A model generated the notes under the pieces. The model did not search any database. It was not told where the DNA came from and saw only the letters and a program-made list of their open reading frames with translations. A DNA stretch of 64,000 nucleotides. Origin: Luzula sylvatica. Lineage: Eukaryota > Streptophyta > Magnoliopsida > Poales > Juncaceae. The stretch lies in the NCBI GenBank assembly GCA_946800325.1, contig OX326961.1, forward strand, positions 47,207,415 through 47,271,414, given 5' to 3'. Position numbers and translations under genes: made by a program. This document shows, piece by piece, positions 12,076 through 24,277 of this stretch (position 1 is the stretch's first letter; each line of letters starts with the position of its first letter).

Positions 12076-12558
12076 AGAAGGGGAAAGAAGATACGACGAA
12101 CATGATGAAAGAGATCACGGAGAGGTATCGAAAAAAATAATTGATAAGTTGTCAATTTCTCATATGCAAAATCTAAGTATGTAAAGTTCCATGCCATTTG
12201 CAGATAAATAAATAAATAAAAACCAGAATAAGAACAAAAGAAATAAAGCATACTACTATCATTTATTTTATTACAAGCGATTATATTCTACATAGAAAAA
12301 TACATAACTCAAACCACATACAACAGAAAAAAAAATACTTCAGATTGACGGTATCAGACCTTAACACGGCTTATATGCTTTTAAAATATGTTGCGCGCAC
12401 GCACACGCATGGATATTTTCGAAACATAGTAACTCGTCAAACAGTTCCGTAGTGTTTTAAACTAAGATCTATCACTATGTAATTTACATACATAAGAAAA
12501 CTACACACTACCTATATATATACATGTATATAGCTAGTGAGCACCTGGTCTGGTTCTC

Positions 12559-12816
12559 CTAGCTCTGGTTGAAGTGCACACTCGACCAGTTCACTTTAGT
12601 TGGGCGTTGGACGACGATCGTTTTTGGTGGCGTTGGATAATAAACGTAGACTTTGCCGCCATAAAACTTGGCTGCCTGGTAGGAGTCAATTTCTTTCTTA
12701 TGGGTGACATTGTTGTTATTACTATGACCGTCCGACTTGGATTTTCCTCGCTTGAGATCGTCGAGTAGGGCGAAAGCTGTTTTACCAACTCTTTCTAGAT
12801 TGGTTTTTGATGCCAT
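12559..12816 (-). CDS. Hypothetical 85-aa protein, copy 1
   Basis: I do not recognise this protein. It starts at ATG 12816 and ends at a stop at 12559. It is basic at the N-terminal end (LKRGKSKSDGH), has a four-Asn run, and carries a proline/tyrosine motif, VYVYYPTPPK, at residues 56-65. It has no signal peptide or membrane segment. A TATA box lies 79-87 bp upstream of the start, and a purine-rich leader separates them. The duplicated ORF at 25582-25839 has the same length with six amino-acid differences (E8Q, F51I, G53C, K55E, W77R, N83Y) and three synonymous ones. That ratio does not show strong purifying selection, so functionality is uncertain. It could be a short young gene or a decaying copy of a longer one. 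Confidence 0.5.
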   Translation of the reverse strand: MASKTNLERVGKTAFALLDDLKRGKSKSDGHSNNNNVTHKKEIDSYQAAKFYGGKVYVYYPTPPKTIVVQRPTKVNWSSVHFNQS

Positions 12817-12894
12817 GGAAGAAAATATTGAGCAGGAGAGAGAAAGAAAGAGAGTACTTGGTTAGTGTTGGTATGGAGCTAAAGATGGTGCTCC

Positions 12895-12903
12895 TTTTTA
12901 TAG
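12895..12903 (-). promoter_or_regulatory. TATA box of the small gene, copy 1
   Basis: CTATAAAAA on the minus strand lies 79-87 bp upstream of the ATG, a normal plant core-promoter spacing after allowing for a short 5' UTR. It is conserved in copy 2. Confidence 0.55.
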
Positions 12904-13355
12904 TGGATTTGAGGTCTTTTGATAGGGAATATTGTATTCTTCACCTCCTATTTCTCCCACCATTTTTTATGATGTCAAATCTTCCAATTAATATCCTAAT
13001 TAACAAGATGAATTAACGGTTAATTTAAGGTTAATAAAAAGTTAATATATAATTAGAGTCTTCCTCAATTAATAGTTAATTATAAATATTCAAAAATTAA
13101 TAATTTTAGATTAATCGTTAATTGATAGAAGTAATTACTATTAGTGAATTCATTGTGAATGATGATGTTATCGTTAAAGTATGAAAAAAATGAAGGATAT
13201 AGTAGAAGGCCTCTTTTGATAAGAGGAAAACATTTGTCCTTAAATTCCTCCAATTATTTTACTGTTACCGTTGAAGTAACTGATGTGGATGATTTAACAG
13301 GAAAATTTATCATGTAAATGGAACAAAAATATGACGGATTTAGGGGTGTGTGTGT

Positions 13356-13383
13356 TGGTGGGTGGTGGGTGGTGGTGGGGAGG
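13356..13383 (+). repeat. G-rich tract (quadruplex-capable), copy 1
   Basis: GGTGGGTGGTGGGTGGTGG followed by GGGG. Copy 2 at 26373-26413 has one more GGGTGGT unit, so the tract behaves as a small variable repeat upstream of the small gene. Confidence 0.7.
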
Positions 13384-14002
13384 TAAATTAATTAAAAATC
13401 TCCAAGGGAGGGGAGGCAATCCCTACTAAATTACTAATATCTGTCCTGAATATCAAAATTCACTCTATAATTATTTTGTTTTGAAGAAATTTAGCATTCA
13501 AAATCATGAGATATCAGATATGTCCATCAACTACGTCACAACAGAATCCCACACTTCCTTTTGTATCAAGGTAAATTTGTAAATTTTGTAAACTTTGAAA
13601 TATTTATATAAATTTTTTTAATGTTATTGTTCAATCGTTATTAGATACTTTTTTAGCTATCATCATAAAAAAAAAATTATTGTTCACAAGGTTGTTTGAT
13701 AACTTTTAAGAGAAATTTATAATAATGATGTATCAAAGCTGGATGATATTTTTAAAAAAATAATAACATGTTAAATTAGTCTGTGATACACGTTTTTTTT
13801 TTATAAAGAAGTATTTTTTGATAATTCGGTATAAATTAAATTCGGATAGGACTCTTAAAATGGCAGGCCCATCATGTATGTATATTTTCGAGTATTTTCA
13901 TGACCTACTGAAATAGAAACTACAAGTTCAAATATTTATTCTCAAATGACGAAAGGAATATCATAAAAGAAAAGAAAAGAAATTACTATACATAGAGACT
14001 GA

Positions 14003-14949
14003 GGGCGTGTTTGCTAGGTCAGTTTTTTATAATTCCAAGAAACTACCAGTTGCACAGGAAACAAATATATGAATATCACGAAACTATGATAAAATGAATA
14101 TGCAAAAATTATGAATGTAGATGTTTAAAAAGTGTTTGATGAAAATCATAAGATTATACGTAACAAATGAATAAAATATTCTAGAATTTTATTATTTCTT
14201 ATGAAATTTTGTAACTATCATATTTATTTCTTAATCATATTAAAATATTATAATTACGTCACATAAATAAATCATACCAATGATTTAAAATTAATATATT
14301 TTAAATAATACAAATGAAAGAAAAATAATTTTAGAGAATATTATTTTTTAATAACATTAATTTTTAAAGAATATTGTTTTTTTATTATCATTAATTTTCA
14401 AAAAATATTATTTTTTAATACAACGAAATTTTAGAGAATATTATTTTTTTTAATATAATTATTTTTTTGATGATAAGTTCAAAAAACTAACAAGTATGCT
14501 AATATACAATTTTTCAAAAAACTATCTGATTTCGGATACGAATAGGACATTCGATATCATATACGAATACGGATACAAATATAATATCTGATTTCGGATA
14601 CAAATACGATATTTAATATCCGATACGAATACGAATACGAATACGAATACGGATATGAATACGATATACCATATCCGATATAATAAAATTTGATATATAA
14701 CAAGGCCTTAGTCACATATGAGAGCAATAATGTTTTGTTTTTAATGCTTTTCTTTCGCCTTTCCACAGAAAAGCCACTTTCCGATAACATTTGAAAAGAT
14801 AAAATATTATCATAGTTTTTATGGATCGGCTAGAATCCATGATTTACTTGGAGTTCAAAATACGCAACCGAACACCACTTTTGAGATTCCATGAAAACTT
14901 CACTTTATCCACAAATCATGCATCCAAAACTCAGGAAGCGAACAAAGCC
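14003..14949. mobile_element. PIF/Harbinger-like element, copy 1
   Basis: The left end GGGCGTGTTTGCTAGG is inverted relative to the right end, whose complement reads GGCTTTGTTCGCTTCC. Both are bordered by TGA. It is non-coding, with a GATACGAATA-rich internal tract. It is present in both copies of duplication A, so it predates the duplication. Confidence 0.55.
14527..14690. repeat. GATACGAATA-type degenerate tandem repeat
   Basis: Irregular repeats of GATACGAATAC and its variants inside the PIF-like element, longer in copy 2 (about 27500-27720). Short ORFs here translate to repeated Tyr-Ser-Tyr and are not genes. Confidence 0.75.
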
Positions 14950-16616
14950 TGAGTCAAGTCAATAACTTAGATTCCACTGATGATGGAGATGAAGAACATA
15001 TTCGGCTTTGGTCTCTGGTTGTCTACTAACTAATTCTAGGGGGGCTTGATAACTTGTAGCATATTTGGACAAGATTGGGATTCAACACGTGTTGTATAAT
15101 TGTTTCATATACCAATTATGATGACATCTAATCGATGCCGAATAGGTTAGACTAGCAATAGCCCGCGCAATAATTATACATGACTTCATTTTTTTTTTTA
15201 CATGTTTTTATAATTTATTCAAAAAGAATTTGCGCGGATACGTTTAAATTCAATTATATAATTATGATATGTTTATAAATATATTGATGTCAATAAATAT
15301 ATTATAATTAATAAAAATTTCATGAAATTTGTCTATTATGGATATGTATTATAATTAATAATGATCCATGAAATTGTTCCATCATTATAAATCCACACCA
15401 AATAAATAAAATATAACATGTTATAATTCAAACAAAATTAAAGTTTCAAAACAAATAAAAGAACAAGTTGTAAATAAAATATTGACCGTTTAATTGAAAT
15501 TGACACGTCAATTAACTGTTACTAATATTAACATATTATAAATTATTGATGTGTTAATTAAACGTGTCAATAAACATTTAATTGAGTGAATTACGAATGT
15601 TAATCAATTCAGTTTGTCACCTCATCAAGGAAATTATGATGAGTTTGAGAGCTAATTATATTTTCCTTCCATATATGTGTATAATTTGGATTGCAATACA
15701 AAACAAAATTAAAAAAGAAAATATGACACGTGTCAACATTCTGTCATACGTGTTCAAGATTATATCTATTGAATGATTGAATGATTATATATGAGAATAA
15801 TCTTCTCTGTAGCTAAACCCGAATATTACTTTACCATGTTTTACTTGTTTGTGACCCAAGATCCAAACCAATTAACTATTCGAACCGAAAAGATTTGTCC
15901 AACTCGATTGCGACTCGTAATCCTCGCCCTCGTCATGGACGCGGGGGCAGCTCCAGACTTTTCGGGACCCGAAGCCCATCTTAAAACGACCTCTCAAATT
16001 ATATCATATGAGATTTATTCTCAAGTCCTTGAGAATATTATGATTTTTCATTAACTACTACAATTGAAGATACTTCTACTGAAACATGTCAATATCACCT
16101 TTTATGTTTGTTTATCGTAATGTTGCTATACAAAAAAATCTTGATCATTATAAAAATAAATAAAAAACTAAAAATCTTATCTTTAAGTGTCTTTGAGCCA
16201 GATATATTCCTACTACAATTTAATAAGTAAAACTAACTATCAGAATCATATTAAAAGCATAAAATAAGAGAGAAGCATACTTGTACCTTTTTTTTACTCA
16301 CAAAAAATCAGAAATCCTATTGAGTGGTGAATTGCAATTTTTAAGTAAGAGAAGGATGAATAATAGCAATTATAAATTAAGGAGTTCTACAAATTGTAAT
16401 TTTCAAGTGAGAGAATGGTTCGAATCTGACTCGAGAGCAGCGAGATACAGAGAAACGAGCCAGACGATTGGAAATTAACAAATTATGCGAGATTATGGTA
16501 TGGTTTTGAGTCACGGCCGACACATCTAGAAAGCCTGAATCGACGAAAATTCAGACCTGGGTGATGACGATTGGTAATTAATGTTCCAACTTACGATTAG
16601 GGAGGAGAAGTGTGTG

Positions 16617-17772
16617 TAGGGATGTTAATGGGGCGGGTCGGGGTCGGGGCAAGTACTCCCCATACCCGCCCCGCCTTTGGCGAGGATTCCCCGTGCCAAA
16701 CCCCGTTTAATTCACGGACAAATTTTATGTCCCATCCCCACCCCGCGAGGATCCCAATGACCCACCAAATTGAAATAAAAATCGAAATTTACATTATTTA
16801 ATACTTAAAAATAATTACTCAAATTTAAAATATCATAGAAATTACAATTCAAAGAAACATAAAATATAACAACCAAATATCAATTTTTAAACCATTCAAT
16901 ATATTATATATTATGTAAACTTAATACAAATATTATTCATATCCTAGAACATAAAAAGATGTTAAACATAAATGTTTTTCGAAAATTTTACAAAAAATTG
17001 ACATTTCACTTTAGCCATTTAAGGACCTTATGATGCGCTCCAACATGTGACTTGATCTACATTAACGAATAAGAATATGATACAAAGTTAATAATATATA
17101 ATGTGATATTAAAATTATTTACCAAGGATTATATTTCAATTACCACATAATGTTCATCCGCATCATCATAAAAGGCACAATACTTGAAATTACACATAGA
17201 TGAAGAAAATTAAAGAGTTGCTTTCAGAAAAAGAAAGAAAATTTGGCCTCCAAACAACTTAGTCATATATATGTTTATCCAAGTTCCAATTAAAAAAATA
17301 ATCATGAAAAGTTTACTCACATTCAAGTCTCTATATAGAGAAGAAAATTGCGACAAGTAAATTAATTAGGGACCTTAGGGTTTATGAGAAAAGTCTAATT
17401 TAGAAATTATCAATAATACGGAAAGTAAAAAGATATAATGTAAATTTTTAAAGGGCAAGATATAATTTAAATTTTTTTAAAGGGGCAAGTAAAGATTTAG
17501 AATTTTTAAACTGGCAATTTATAATTTAGAAATATATTCATAATTTTAATTTCGGGGCTCCGCGGGACATGTGACGGGGATAACCCGTGGGGAACGGGGC
17601 AAGGTAACCCGTGGGGCGGTGCAACCAATCCCCATACCCGCCCCATCCCCGCATCCGGGGCAAACTCCTCATCCCATCCCCACCCCGCAGGACAAGTAAT
17701 CGGGGATTCCCCGTCCCATTCGGGTCGGATCCCCCACGGGGATAGGGATTCCCCACCCCTTTGACATCCCTA
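16617..17772. mobile_element. hAT element with GGGGC-rich ends (TAGGGATGT family)
   Basis: The termini TAGGGATGT and ACATCCCTA are perfect inverted repeats flanked by an exact 8-bp target duplication, AGTGTGTG (16609-16616 and 17773-17780). Subterminal arms are rich in GGGGC on the left and CCCCG on the right, about 170 and 210 bp long. The AT-rich core has no transposase. It belongs with the 51174-51793 element by terminal sequence. Confidence 0.93.
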
Positions 17773-17780
17773 AGTGTGTG

Positions 17781-18331
17781 GTCACGAAGAGGAGAAGCGG
17801 ATCAGCCGATCAGGTTAGTTGTGTTGTCATTAGGGAAGGTATTAATTAGGATTTGGACGTGAGATATAATTTGATTAATTTGAGCTATTGTTTTTAATAA
17901 ATATCATGGTTGCAAATAGCTTTGCTAAACGCTACGCAACACCGATATATCTTACTTACAAAACGCTATGCGCTGTAGTTTTGTAGTCCGCTACGGCTAA
18001 ATGAAATACTTTTAGATTAATTTATGAAAAATCAAATAAATTTAATTAAGGAAATGTATTTCATGAATATTTTAATAATAAAAAAGTGTTTTGGTTGATA
18101 AATAAATCAAAACCCCCATTTCTTATTTAGGTAGAGATGTTTTGACTTGTTAGAAGTACTCATTTTCATATATTTCATGAATTATTTTATACGCTATATA
18201 TTATATCAACCGCAATTGCGTATGATACTCGCTATCCTACGAAAAATGATCACCACGCTACGGACAAAAACGATTAATTGATATTGATAAATAATTACAT
18301 ATTCATATGAACTTCAATTAAATATCAATTA
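17781..18331. other. Intergenic, with GCTACG-rich patches
   Basis: Contains short CGCTACG and CGCTATG phrases near 17930-18260, possibly an old element end. At the right it has a 64-bp stretch (18271-18334) nearly identical to 30361-30424. No gene. Confidence 0.4.
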
Positions 18332-19365
18332 ATTTGTATCTTCAAGAATGCCATCACTTTCTCCCATTGCATCCAAACCTTATCGATCTTGAAACGAAAA
18401 TGAATATTGTTAGTATTGTAATATTTTTTTCAAAACAAAAATTACTGGTGCAAAAAGTTTGTGAAGTATCTTTTTCTTGAATCTTGGTCTCTTGCGTTTC
18501 TTGTTTTTAGTTTTTCTTTTGTTCATTCGATTATTGTAGAAAGTAGAAATACGAGAGGTAGAAACACATGATAAATAAAAGGAAATAAGAAAAAGAATAT
18601 TTAGAGAACCTTTGATTTTAATTAGAATGGATACTTTCCATTAATACATAAATACATGATTTAATATCTTAATGTATAGTTTAATTATCTTAATTTATGA
18701 TTGAACATACAATTAATATGTTAAATCATGAATTAAATGTTAATTTTTAACCTGCTAAATCATATTCATGTTATCAAGGATGTGGGGGAGAGGTTGGGGG
18801 AGGTCCAACATTTTCCACCCAACAAAGGGGCACCTCAGATGATTTTTTTTTGGATGTGTGCTGACTCGTCTTCTAAGAGAATTTCATATTTATATACATT
18901 AAAAGTTCACTTTGATTCACCCAAATCAATTCAATTCTAGCACAAAGTGAAAGATCTTAATTTGGATAATATACGGCACTTTTAATAAACAAAATATATG
19001 TAATCCTCAATAATAGAGGAATCATTCTTTTTTTTGATAATGATTGCATAATCTTTAACTCAACAAAAGATTATCTTTATGTTCGAATATATATGTTTTT
19101 TGTTTGTTGATAATTACATTTTGAGATATGAAATATTATGAGATTTATCTGGCCCGGGTGGGGACCTGCGCATGGCAAAGGCATACAGTGCACGACTCTC
19201 TTTTTTTCCTTTCCAAATGTCCGTAATTTTCCATTTCATCAAATTAAAACTTCTATATTATGTGTATCATTTCAATTATACTCAATATGAATTATTTGAT
19301 ACAGAAATTTAACGCCACGGTTATTTTTTGAAGTGAAACTTAATCCACAAATCGTGAACATAATT
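18332..19365. repeat. Segmental duplication B, copy 2
   Basis: Direct copy of 6066-7682 without the Helitron. It includes 12 codons of the FRS first exon on the minus strand (ATG at 18367) and upstream flank, but no other FRS sequence, so it has no coding value. Confidence 0.9.
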
Positions 19366-19614
19366 TTATATTTTATTGATAAAAATGAGATTATAATTTT
19401 TGATTTTTGATATTTTGTGTAAAATAGGTTGTTTGGAGGGTGTAATTTTGAAATCTTGGAAAAATAAAACTTGTTTGGCATGTGTGAGAAATTAGGTTTA
19501 AACTTTGCCAAACTATTATTTCTCCTTGTATTACCGAAAACATGAGTTCGCCGAAAAGTTGGAGCGCCAAAATTTGAATAAATCTAATTCACGAGTCTCT
19601 CTCTTTTATATTTT

Positions 19615-19875
19615 GAGGGCTTCTATCGTACAACTATTTCCTTATCATATACTCATTTTCAAGGGTATTTGAAATAATTATCCATTTATGAATATTTAAG
19701 ATAAGATATCAAATATATTTATCAATTAATTTTTAACTAAATTGGAATTTTTTGTTGTTCATTTAAACAAAAATCTCCATAAAAGATAAATTTTATGATA
19801 CATCCTTTTACAAATATAATTAATTGCTAAAATATCCAAAATACATTTGTAAAAGGGTGTATGATAGAACTCCCC
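19615..19875. mobile_element. Mutator-type MITE (TTCTATCATACACCC family), copy 1
   Basis: 261 bp with inverted ends GGGCTTCTATCGTAC and GTGTATGATAGAACTCCCC. It is the reverse-orientation relative of 27735-27995 and the same length. The flanking duplication is degraded (TATATTTT against TATTTTAT). Confidence 0.8.
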
Positions 19876-20690
19876 TATTTTATATATATGTTAAAGTATG
19901 ACATTTGACACTATTATTATATTTTGTTTGTATCTATTATATGCTATATTTATTTTTATTTGTCGAACTAAATTTATACATACATGTTAGTTTTTTAAAC
20001 ATAAATAAAATAGCGTATGATAAAAACATATGACTGAGTAACATACAATGAACTACAACTATATGTTTTGTTTATTTCAACTGCAACATAACACATAATG
20101 ATCACAACATTCATAACTACTAACTATTTTCATTATATCAAAATTCCAATCTTTTTCAACAAGTAAACAAAAAATTATAATTCGCAGTATTCTATAATTA
20201 TAGACATCCAAACAAAATGTGAAATGATTACTTCCAATCTTTTTTTACCTCCACAATATAATCTTGAGATTCCTAATAATGTAAAGAGAACAAGAGGTGA
20301 AGCATGAAATTAGAAAGAGAATTTGATGGTGAAACATTTCATTATTCTATTTTTGTTATAAATTTTAATTCCACTAAAAAATAGAGTGTCGAAACGTAGC
20401 AACTTCATCTTATTATCAAATCAATATAATTAATATTATAATAATTAATCAATATAATAAATATTATATTATACTAATATATGGATAAAATATAAATTAT
20501 GATAAAATTATATATTATGATATTAATATAAGAATAAAATATAATATTGTAGTAATATAATGGTAAGATTAATATATATATATATATATATATATAATAA
20601 TAATAATTAAAAAACTTGTACAAGTAGTGTCTATTATTTGCTTGTGAATATTTAACCCTCAGATCTGCATCGGGATCCGTACAAACTGTT
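19876..20690. other. AT-rich intergenic DNA
   Basis: No gene. It includes a short (AT)n tract at about 20573-20597. Confidence 0.5.
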
Positions 20691-21795
20691 GTTAGACATC
20701 ATATCTAACACTCTCCGTTACTTTGTTATCTCCGTCAAAAGATAGTCACTCTTCTCTCTCTCTCTTTTCTCTCCCGCGAAAGAGAGGTGCTTCTCCATGG
20801 CTACACTTGATAGCTTCTCTTTGCGGGGCGATTTTCCAGAGTTCTCCAAGCGAGTTTCATGGCTGCTCTGACAAGAGATTCATGGCTGCTCTGACAAGAG
20901 TTTCATGGCTGCCCTTCTCTCTTTTCAGTCCAAGAGGAGTCTGTCTTGGATACTAAAGTTCGCGTGAAGATGCTCCGGTGAAGAAGATTCTCTCTTGGAT
21001 AGTATAAAGGACGATGTACGATTCTTTCTTCGACGAAAAACTGTCCTAGTCGCCAAAAACTGTTCTTAGAGGTGAGTTTGACATTTTTTTGGGGGTTTAG
21101 AGAGTGAATTTGAAGGAGGAGTATTCATAATTTTGAGCAATTGAAAGTTAATTGGGAATTAGTTGAGTATTTATCTGGAATTGGAAACAATTGACAATTT
21201 TCTAAAATTATTTATCTCAGATACTGGAATTGACTTAGTATTTATATGAGATTGGTTTGTATGTTCAGTGACACTAAAGATTGTTGATACTAATTTCTAA
21301 TTGATTATTCACTGGTTTGTATTAAATATTCCTCAAATGATTGTTCATCCTAATTTGGTTCGGGAATTTATTTAATTTTTCTCTCAAAATTTGAACCAGT
21401 TTCGGATTAGGAATTTGATACTCGGAAATGGATGTGGTAATGGAGCTTGAAGTTGGTACCAAGTTGGGTAGTGTATATCTCACATGCCGTACCAGACTCG
21501 TGATCAAAGATTGTTTTAATTCGGTCATTTCTATTGGTTTTATTTTTTTTTAGTGATTTCATGAACATTTAGATGAACCTTGTCAGAGACATTACAGGCA
21601 ATTATGTCAAGATTTTAGAGAGATCTGGAAAAATTGTGTTGGATGAGGGTTATTCCAAAAAGGTCGCTCAAGATAGCCTGGATAGCTTTAGACTAGAGAG
21701 CTTGAATGTGTATGTGTATTAAACTGTAGAACTATGTACTGGATTTGTTTGTGTACTTTGGAATTATGTATTGAATGTGTGTATATTGAAATATG
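20691..21795. other. Pyrimidine-rich region with short repeats
   Basis: CT-rich sequence, then TTCATGGCTGCTCTGACAAG repeated at about 20857, 20878 and partly at 20899. A 77-codon ORF at 20723-20956 spans these repeats and has no recognisable domain. The region may be a gene-fragment remnant, but I see no supportable exon set. Confidence 0.35.
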
Positions 21796-21796
21796 A

Positions 21797-21924
21797 GATT
21801 GTATTGAACGTGTCAAAAATGAAATGGATGTGTATTGTATCGATATGTATTGTAATATGCGATTGTATTGAATGTGTCAAAAATGAAATGGATGTGTATT
21901 GAACATGCATGTGTATAGAAATGT
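21797..21924. repeat. 64-bp tandem repeat, two units
   Basis: GATTGTATTGAACGTGTC at 21797 and GATTGTATTGAATGTGTC at 21861 each lead into AAAAATGAAATGGATGTGT. The period is 64 bp. Confidence 0.8.
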
Positions 21925-22003
21925 AAATATATATTGAATTGAATTGAATGTGTATTGTGTATTTAAATGTAAATATTGATTTAACATGATTGCGTACTAA
22001 AAT

Positions 22004-22578
22004 CAATGTTGTAAAATACGAAAAACGGTACGGAACGGTCGGGGACCGTAAAACGGTGGAAAAACGGTGAAAAAACGGTCACCGAAATCGATAGTAATTT
22101 AATTAAAATTTATAAATGAAACCAAAAAAATATATAATAATGTAATTTTTTAATAGTAAAAAAATAACATAAACAACATCCAACATAAAACATAACATCA
22201 AAACGAATGTCTAACATAAACGTAACATCAAAACGAATGTCCAACAAAACGTAACATCAAAATATAAACTCAAATCCAAACATAAACTAAATAGTAAAAT
22301 CATTAACATCATTCGGGACAACCGTAAGTAAAAAAATTGGTAATTTTATTGGGTTGGAAAAAAAAAATGGGCCAAAAAACGGTAAATAATCAAAATTTCA
22401 ATTTTTTGTTGTGAAAAACGGCCGTTTTTCGAACCGAAAAATGTTTTTTCCCAAAAAAAACGGTCAAACACGGTAAAAAAATGTTTGACCGTTTTTTCAA
22501 ACCGTCTTGTAAAAAACGGAACGTTTTTCCACCGAAACACCGTTTTTCCACCGTTTTTCACCGTTTTTTACAACAGTG
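22004..22578. mobile_element. hAT element (ACGGT-rich family), short form
   Basis: The ends CAATGTTGTAAAA and TTTTACAACAGTG are inverted repeats with an exact 8-bp duplication, ACTAAAAT (21996-22003 and 22579-22586). Subterminal arms are full of AAACGGT and ACCGTTTT. The body is a shortened version of 62436-63675 in the opposite orientation. It has no transposase. Confidence 0.92.
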
Positions 22579-22586
22579 ACTAAAAT

Positions 22587-24016
22587 ATGATATCGTATCT
22601 AATGTGTATTGATGCAAAACGCGTATTAAAAGAACGTAAATTGTATCGAATGTAGATATGCATTGAATATGAATATTTAATTAAATGTGAGCATGTGTTG
22701 TTTTTGTATTAGTACCTAGTGCAATGAAAATTGAAAAAATATCATGATATTGAAAATAAGAAATTTCAAGTGGCTATTGGTACCGAGCAGTACCATTCTG
22801 CATATCGTACTTTGCCGACTAGTATCAATTATAATCACAGACCCAAAAGTATGGTACTGTACCAAATCATCGAAATCTAATTCAGTTATTGATAGAATTG
22901 GATATTGAATACTTATTGGTGAAACCGATTTCAAATGCAAATTGATGATAATACTAAAGTTAAATTAGATATTTTATTCGATAATACACATCACAAAATC
23001 GTACAACACCACACCTCATTGATACGCTCAAACCTTATACATAGTATTACAATAACTTAGCCATCATATAATCCTAACTTGTCCTATGTTGTAGCTTCAT
23101 TTCGAAACATTATATTTGGAGGTTAGGGCAAACTGTATGGCTTCGCCTCTTCGAATTTCCACATGCCAGCACCCATCTCTACGCACAAAAAAACATAAGG
23201 TCGGTTATAAATCATCTTCTACAAAAAAAAACTACAACCTTAGAACATTAAAATCCAAAAGGATTACATTTTCGAAGCTTGGTATAAATCAGGGTCCTTC
23301 CCAAAACTTTCACTAAAATATTTTGAAGTTATGATGACATTCATATCCAATCAACTAGTTTCAAAAGTAATGCTGACATTCATATCCCATTAATTGAGTT
23401 CAATGCAATTTTGTAGAGGTGCGAGGCATTTAGACAAACACATGATGTGCACCAGCCCTGTAGTGAAATAATAACACAATTAGCCCTGACAACTCATTAT
23501 GAACTAGATGTAGATGCAAATTACACCCAATGAAATATTATTTGAACTTTGAAAGGTATTATTCACAATCTATTAGACTCAATTAACACAATTAGACTCA
23601 ACTAAGTTTACAAATAAGATAGTCTTCAGTCAGAAATCTTATGAAGATAGACATGGATACCTTATGAATCGATCCACGAGCAAGAACTGGAGGTAGCGTA
23701 GATAGTAGTGAGTGGATTTGCGAACCAGATGAGAGGAGAAAGAAGAGATTTTCATTTTTATCCCTATCGTATGACAGGGTAGTATGAGAGAGTTGCCTTT
23801 GAAGAGAAGAAAACGAGGATAAAGTCTTAACAATGTATTTTTTAAAACAGAAGAAAACGAGGATAAAGTCTAACATGTATTCTTTTAATGGAGGATCTAA
23901 TATTCACGGAGGAGAGTTGTTTAATTGATGGAGCCTGATTTCCTCGAATATGCACGGATCTTAGAGCACATCCAACGATTAAAGACTTCACAAGCAAAAT
24001 GCAAATACAACTTGTA

Positions 24017-24020
<4 letters not shown>
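22587..24020. other. Intergenic, no supported gene
   Basis: Short overlapping ORFs at 22716-22940, 23116-23316 and 23598-23876 show no conserved motif, splice logic or promoter. None is called. Confidence 0.45.

Positions 24021-24086
<66 letters not shown>
24021..24086. repeat. Compound (CT)n-(AT)n microsatellite
   Basis: CT tract 24021-24056 joined to AT tract 24056-24086. Confidence 0.95.
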
Positions 24087-24091
<5 letters not shown>

Positions 24092-24095
24092 TCTA

Positions 24096-24277
24096 GTCAG
24101 CACTATTTTTTTTAAGAGAATTTTAGACCACGAATCGTGATTATCATAATTTTTTATTTTATTTTGATGCCGTTGAAACTCGAATTCACAGTCTCTACAA
24201 CACGAGAGATTATTGTGATAAACACTCAATCATCTAGGCTCTGAAATCATTGGCAATCAATACTACTAACAAAATAA
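24096..24277 (-). mobile_element. Possible tRNA-derived SINE, copy 2
   Basis: Relative of 8412-8593 on the same strand, inserted directly after the compound microsatellite. The B-box-like sequence ATTCGAGTTTC is better preserved here than in copy 1. Confidence 0.45.

Larger units (their letters stand above)
11130..12136 (+). mobile_element. Truncated Copia-type LTR retrotransposon (LTR plus leader)
   Basis: An LTR-like stretch with a TATA box at 11285 ends near 11627 (AACA). It is followed by a methionine-tRNA primer-binding site, TGGTATCAGAGC (11631-11642). Downstream is a repetitive leader and no gag-pol. The element ends abruptly at 12136, the exact left boundary of duplication A copy 1. 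The left LTR boundary is not resolved. It is a remnant that could start transcription but cannot encode proteins. Confidence 0.75.
12137..16552. repeat. Segmental duplication A, copy 1
   Basis: A direct repeat of 25148-30240, collinear from ATAATTGATAAGTTG to CGACGAAAATTC. It contains the 85-codon ORF and its promoter, a G-rich tract and a PIF-like element shared with copy 2. It lacks two MITEs found in copy 2. Confidence 0.95.

Noticed and set aside
16410..16440. GGTTCGAATC, which looks like a tRNA T-loop/B box
   Set aside because: Flanking bases do not form a T stem and no cloverleaf or A box fits; copy 2 has GGTTTGAATC.
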